Shown: positions 5,158 to 6,458 of the stretch, in pieces
How positions within the stretch are numbered: position 1 is the first letter of the stretch
Layout: each line of letters opens with the position of its first letter
Source: Microbacteriaceae bacterium
GTDB taxonomy: Bacteria > Actinomycetota > Actinomycetes > Actinomycetales > Microbacteriaceae
DNA: 6,458 nt
Direction: 5' to 3'
NCBI GenBank assembly: GCA_012719255.1
Contig: JAAYAS010000296.1
Location: 1 to 6,458 of the forward strand
The notes under the pieces: model-generated
Seen by the model: the letters and a program-made list of their open reading frames with translations, nothing else
The model's database searches: none
What the model was told of the DNA's origin: nothing
Made by a program: the position numbers and the translations under genes

Positions 5158-6129
5158 TCAGCGCGCAGTCCCGAGCAGCTCCTGCCAGTCCGGGGGCGCC
5201 GTGCGGCTCGCCGGCGGCAGCTCGACCCGCCCGCGCGCCGGCGGCAGTCGCCGTCCCAGCTCGAGCGTCGTCAGCACCCCCGACCGGAACTGCTCCGCGG
5301 AGTTCGCGATCGCCCAGCCCCAGCGTGCGAATCCCCAGCCGACCGCGCGCATCCGCTGTTCCCGATGGCGCTCCGCCATGAGGACGTCGGCGGGCGTCCG
5401 GTCGGGCTCGAGCGAGCCGTCGTACTTGATCCGGCCGTCGAACTCGCCGAGCGACCGGAACTCGCGCCAGAGGAAATCGCTGCGGCCGAGACGGCGACCG
5501 TCCTCGTCGAGGACGTCCACCTGCAGTTCGGGCAGCGGCATGCCGAGCTCGATCATGGTCGCGCGGCTCAGCGACTCGCCGTAGCTCTCGCTGCGGTCGG
5601 ACGCGTGATGCCGGAGGAACTCGATGCGGCCGGCGAACCGGCCGATCCTCGCGAGGCCGTCGAGGTCGAAGCCCATGCGCGCCGCGCCGTCGGCCGCCGC
5701 GAGCAACTCGCCGAAGCCGAGATCGCGATGCAGGTCGCGCAACGTGCGCGCGATGCTCGTCACTCGCAATCCGTGCACCTCGACGACGTCGGCGTCGTCG
5801 AGGACCGCGCGGTGCGAGCGCACCCATCGCGTGCGACCAGGACCGCTCGATCTGGTCACCTCGACCAGTCCGCCGAGCCGTCGGTGGAGCAGCGGCAGGC
5901 CGTGCAGCGCCGCCGCGCTGACGCCGCTGAGCACGCCGGTGCTGAGCGTCGGGGCGATGGCGGCGATCCGCGCGACGTGCTCGGCGTGGGGCGGGATCGA
6001 CCCGGCGCCCTCGGCGTCGAAGTAGACCCCGCGGTAGATGCGCCTGATCTCGCCGCGCTTGGCGCTCGCGCGCAGCGCCTCTCGGCCGCGGCCGTGGAAG
6101 TGCTCTTCGTTCGCTCTGATGATCCGCAT
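5158..6129 (-). CDS. AbiEi-like antitoxin-domain protein with PD-(D/E)XK-like C-terminal region
   Basis: The 323-residue product resembles actinobacterial proteins annotated as type IV toxin-antitoxin AbiEi family antitoxin domain proteins. The N-terminus has the AbiEi winged-helix signature (LRASAKRGEIRRIYRGVYFDAEG, about 19-41). The middle part (about 50-135) has the STGVLSGVSAAALHGLPLL and GLRVTSIARTLRDL blocks common in this family. The C-terminal half carries E181-S-Y-G-E-S-L-S-R, then G215-R-S-D218-F-L-W, then G228-E229-F-D-G-R-I-K235-Y. This D...E...K spacing resembles DUF559/Vsr-like PD-(D/E)XK nucleases. Activity is not established and the physiological role is unknown. No AbiEii-type nucleotidyltransferase toxin lies next to it within the window. 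The ATG at 6129 is preceded by GGTGGGGGC, a close and imperfect Shine-Dalgarno. Frames extending upstream run through tandem repeats and are rejected. A dyad and a direct repeat upstream may control it. Confidence 0.82.
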   Translation of the reverse strand: MRIIRANEEHFHGRGREALRASAKRGEIRRIYRGVYFDAEGAGSIPPHAEHVARIAAIAPTLSTGVLSGVSAAALHGLPLLHRRLGGLVEVTRSSGPGRTRWVRSHRAVLDDADVVEVHGLRVTSIARTLRDLHRDLGFGELLAAADGAARMGFDLDGLARIGRFAGRIEFLRHHASDRSESYGESLSRATMIELGMPLPELQVDVLDEDGRRLGRSDFLWREFRSLGEFDGRIKYDGSLEPDRTPADVLMAERHREQRMRAVGWGFARWGWAIANSAEQFRSGVLTTLELGRRLPPARGRVELPPASRTAPPDWQELLGTAR

Positions 6130-6143
6130 GCCCCCACCACAGC

Positions 6144-6203
6144 GCATCGGCCGTCCGCGCGCTCGGCATCGGCCGCCGATTGTGGATGCACCGCTATCCA
6201 CAA
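6144..6203 (-). promoter_or_regulatory. Candidate control region of the AbiEi-like gene: direct repeat and dyad
   Basis: Two elements lie within 75 bp upstream of the ATG at 6129. First, GCATCGGCCG occurs twice in direct orientation (6144-6153 and 6166-6175), 22 bp apart, about two helical turns. Second, TTGTGGAT-N8-ATCCACAA (6180-6203) is a perfect 8-bp inverted repeat. Both could be regulator sites; AbiEi proteins are known to autoregulate through inverted repeats in promoter regions. The second arm of the dyad resembles a DnaA box (CTATCCACA), but one such dyad is not an origin. Confidence 0.45.
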
Positions 6204-6250
6204 GCGACGCGGATGCGGCGCTGGCAGCGCGGAAACGACGCCGGCGGCGC

Positions 6251-6272
6251 GGAAGCGGCTCGGAAGCGGCTC
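6251..6272. repeat. Two-copy 11-bp tandem repeat
   Basis: GGAAGCGGCTC occurs twice without interruption (6251-6261 and 6262-6272). It sits in non-coding sequence between the AbiEi-like control region and array 3. It is consistent with the same slippage-prone stretch as array 3. Confidence 0.7.
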
Positions 6273-6310
6273 GGGCGGCCGCGAACCGGACCGACGGGGC
6301 CGACCGGAGC

Positions 6311-6360
6311 GGCAGCCCGAGCAGCACCGAGCAGCACCGAGCAGCACCGAGCAGCACCGA
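6311..6360. repeat. Array 3a: 10-bp tandem repeat GCAGCACCGA
   Basis: There are four perfect copies of GCAGCACCGA at 6321-6360. They are preceded in phase by one variant unit, GGCAGCCCGA (6311-6320). The region is non-coding. Confidence 0.95.
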
Positions 6361-6410
6361 GCCTGACCGCATCGGACCGCATCGGACCGCATCGGACCGC
6401 ATCGGACCGC
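6361..6410. repeat. Array 3b: 10-bp tandem repeat ATCGGACCGC
   Basis: There are four perfect copies of ATCGGACCGC at 6371-6410. A variant unit GCCTGACCGC (6361-6370) joins them to array 3a in the same 10-bp phase. The unit contains CGCATCGGACCG, close to the CGCATCGGCCG direct repeat upstream of the AbiEi-like gene. Confidence 0.95.
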
Positions 6411-6458
6411 GACAGACCACCGACGGACCACCGACGATCCACCGACGATCCACCGACG
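6411..6458. repeat. Array 3c: 11-bp tandem repeat GACGATCCACC, running off the window
   Basis: Four 11-bp units start at 6411, 6422, 6433 and 6444: GACAGACCACC, GACGGACCACC and GACGATCCACC twice. A partial GACG at 6455 reaches the window edge, so the array probably continues. It follows array 3b directly, with the period changing from 10 to 11 bp. Confidence 0.9.

Noticed and set aside
4268..6169. Minus-strand open frame of 633 codons opposite gtrA and across the AbiEi-like gene
   Set aside because: It is antisense to gtrA and out of frame with the AbiEi-like gene. Its composition is Arg/Ala-rich low complexity.
6180..6203. DnaA boxes and a replication origin
   Set aside because: Only one imperfect pair of DnaA-like arms is present. 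There is no AT-rich unwinding region and no dnaA or dnaN nearby.
4591..6366. Plus-strand open frame of 591 codons
   Set aside because: It reads gtrA out of frame, then the AbiEi-like gene in antisense, and ends in tandem repeats. It contains no domain.

Overview
This is a very GC-rich window (above 70% G+C by eye) with strong G/C third-position bias and actinobacterial gene content. Two genes of de novo purine synthesis, purE and purK, lie divergent from a GtrA-family membrane protein gene. Together with an AbiEi-like actinobacterial protein this suggests a high-GC actinomycete, most likely of the family Microbacteriaceae. That placement is inference from gene families and order. No rRNA, tRNA, CRISPR array, transposase or prophage gene was seen.

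Layout from left to right. Positions 1-270 hold an array of seven 18-bp palindromes on a mostly 32-bp period. A TetR-family repressor (277-1014, minus) is divergent from a VOC/glyoxalase-fold protein (1093-1524, plus), and the gap between them holds two matching 15-bp operator-like dyads. The VOC gene overlaps tail-to-tail by 29 bp with a histidine-rich four-helix membrane protein gene (1496-2068, minus). A leader hairpin (2085-2104) and an intrinsic terminator (2251-2290) separate that gene from the purK-purE operon (2307-3955, minus). The purK/gtrA gap carries two 19-bp-period repeat arrays (4046-4121 and 4137-4282). A GtrA-family protein (4523-5134, plus) is convergent with a lone AbiEi-like protein that has a nuclease-like C-terminal half (5158-6129, minus). 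The right end (6311-6458) is a run of 10-, 10- and 11-bp tandem repeats.

How the genes work together: purK and purE catalyse consecutive steps, AIR to N5-CAIR to CAIR, and overlap by 4 bp, so they form a translationally coupled pair. TetR and VOC look like a repressor and its divergent target, probably with autoregulation. The other genes have no visible functional link to one another.

The most distinctive feature is not a gene. Three non-coding stretches hold structured repeat arrays of unrelated unit sequence and different period (32-34, 19, and 10/11 bp). Many of their units contain the hexamer GATGCG or its complement, which is also strongly over-represented in the rest of the window. 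I found no convincing new multi-gene defence or biosynthetic system. The TetR/VOC double operator, the array architecture and the orphan AbiEi-nuclease gene are the best leads.
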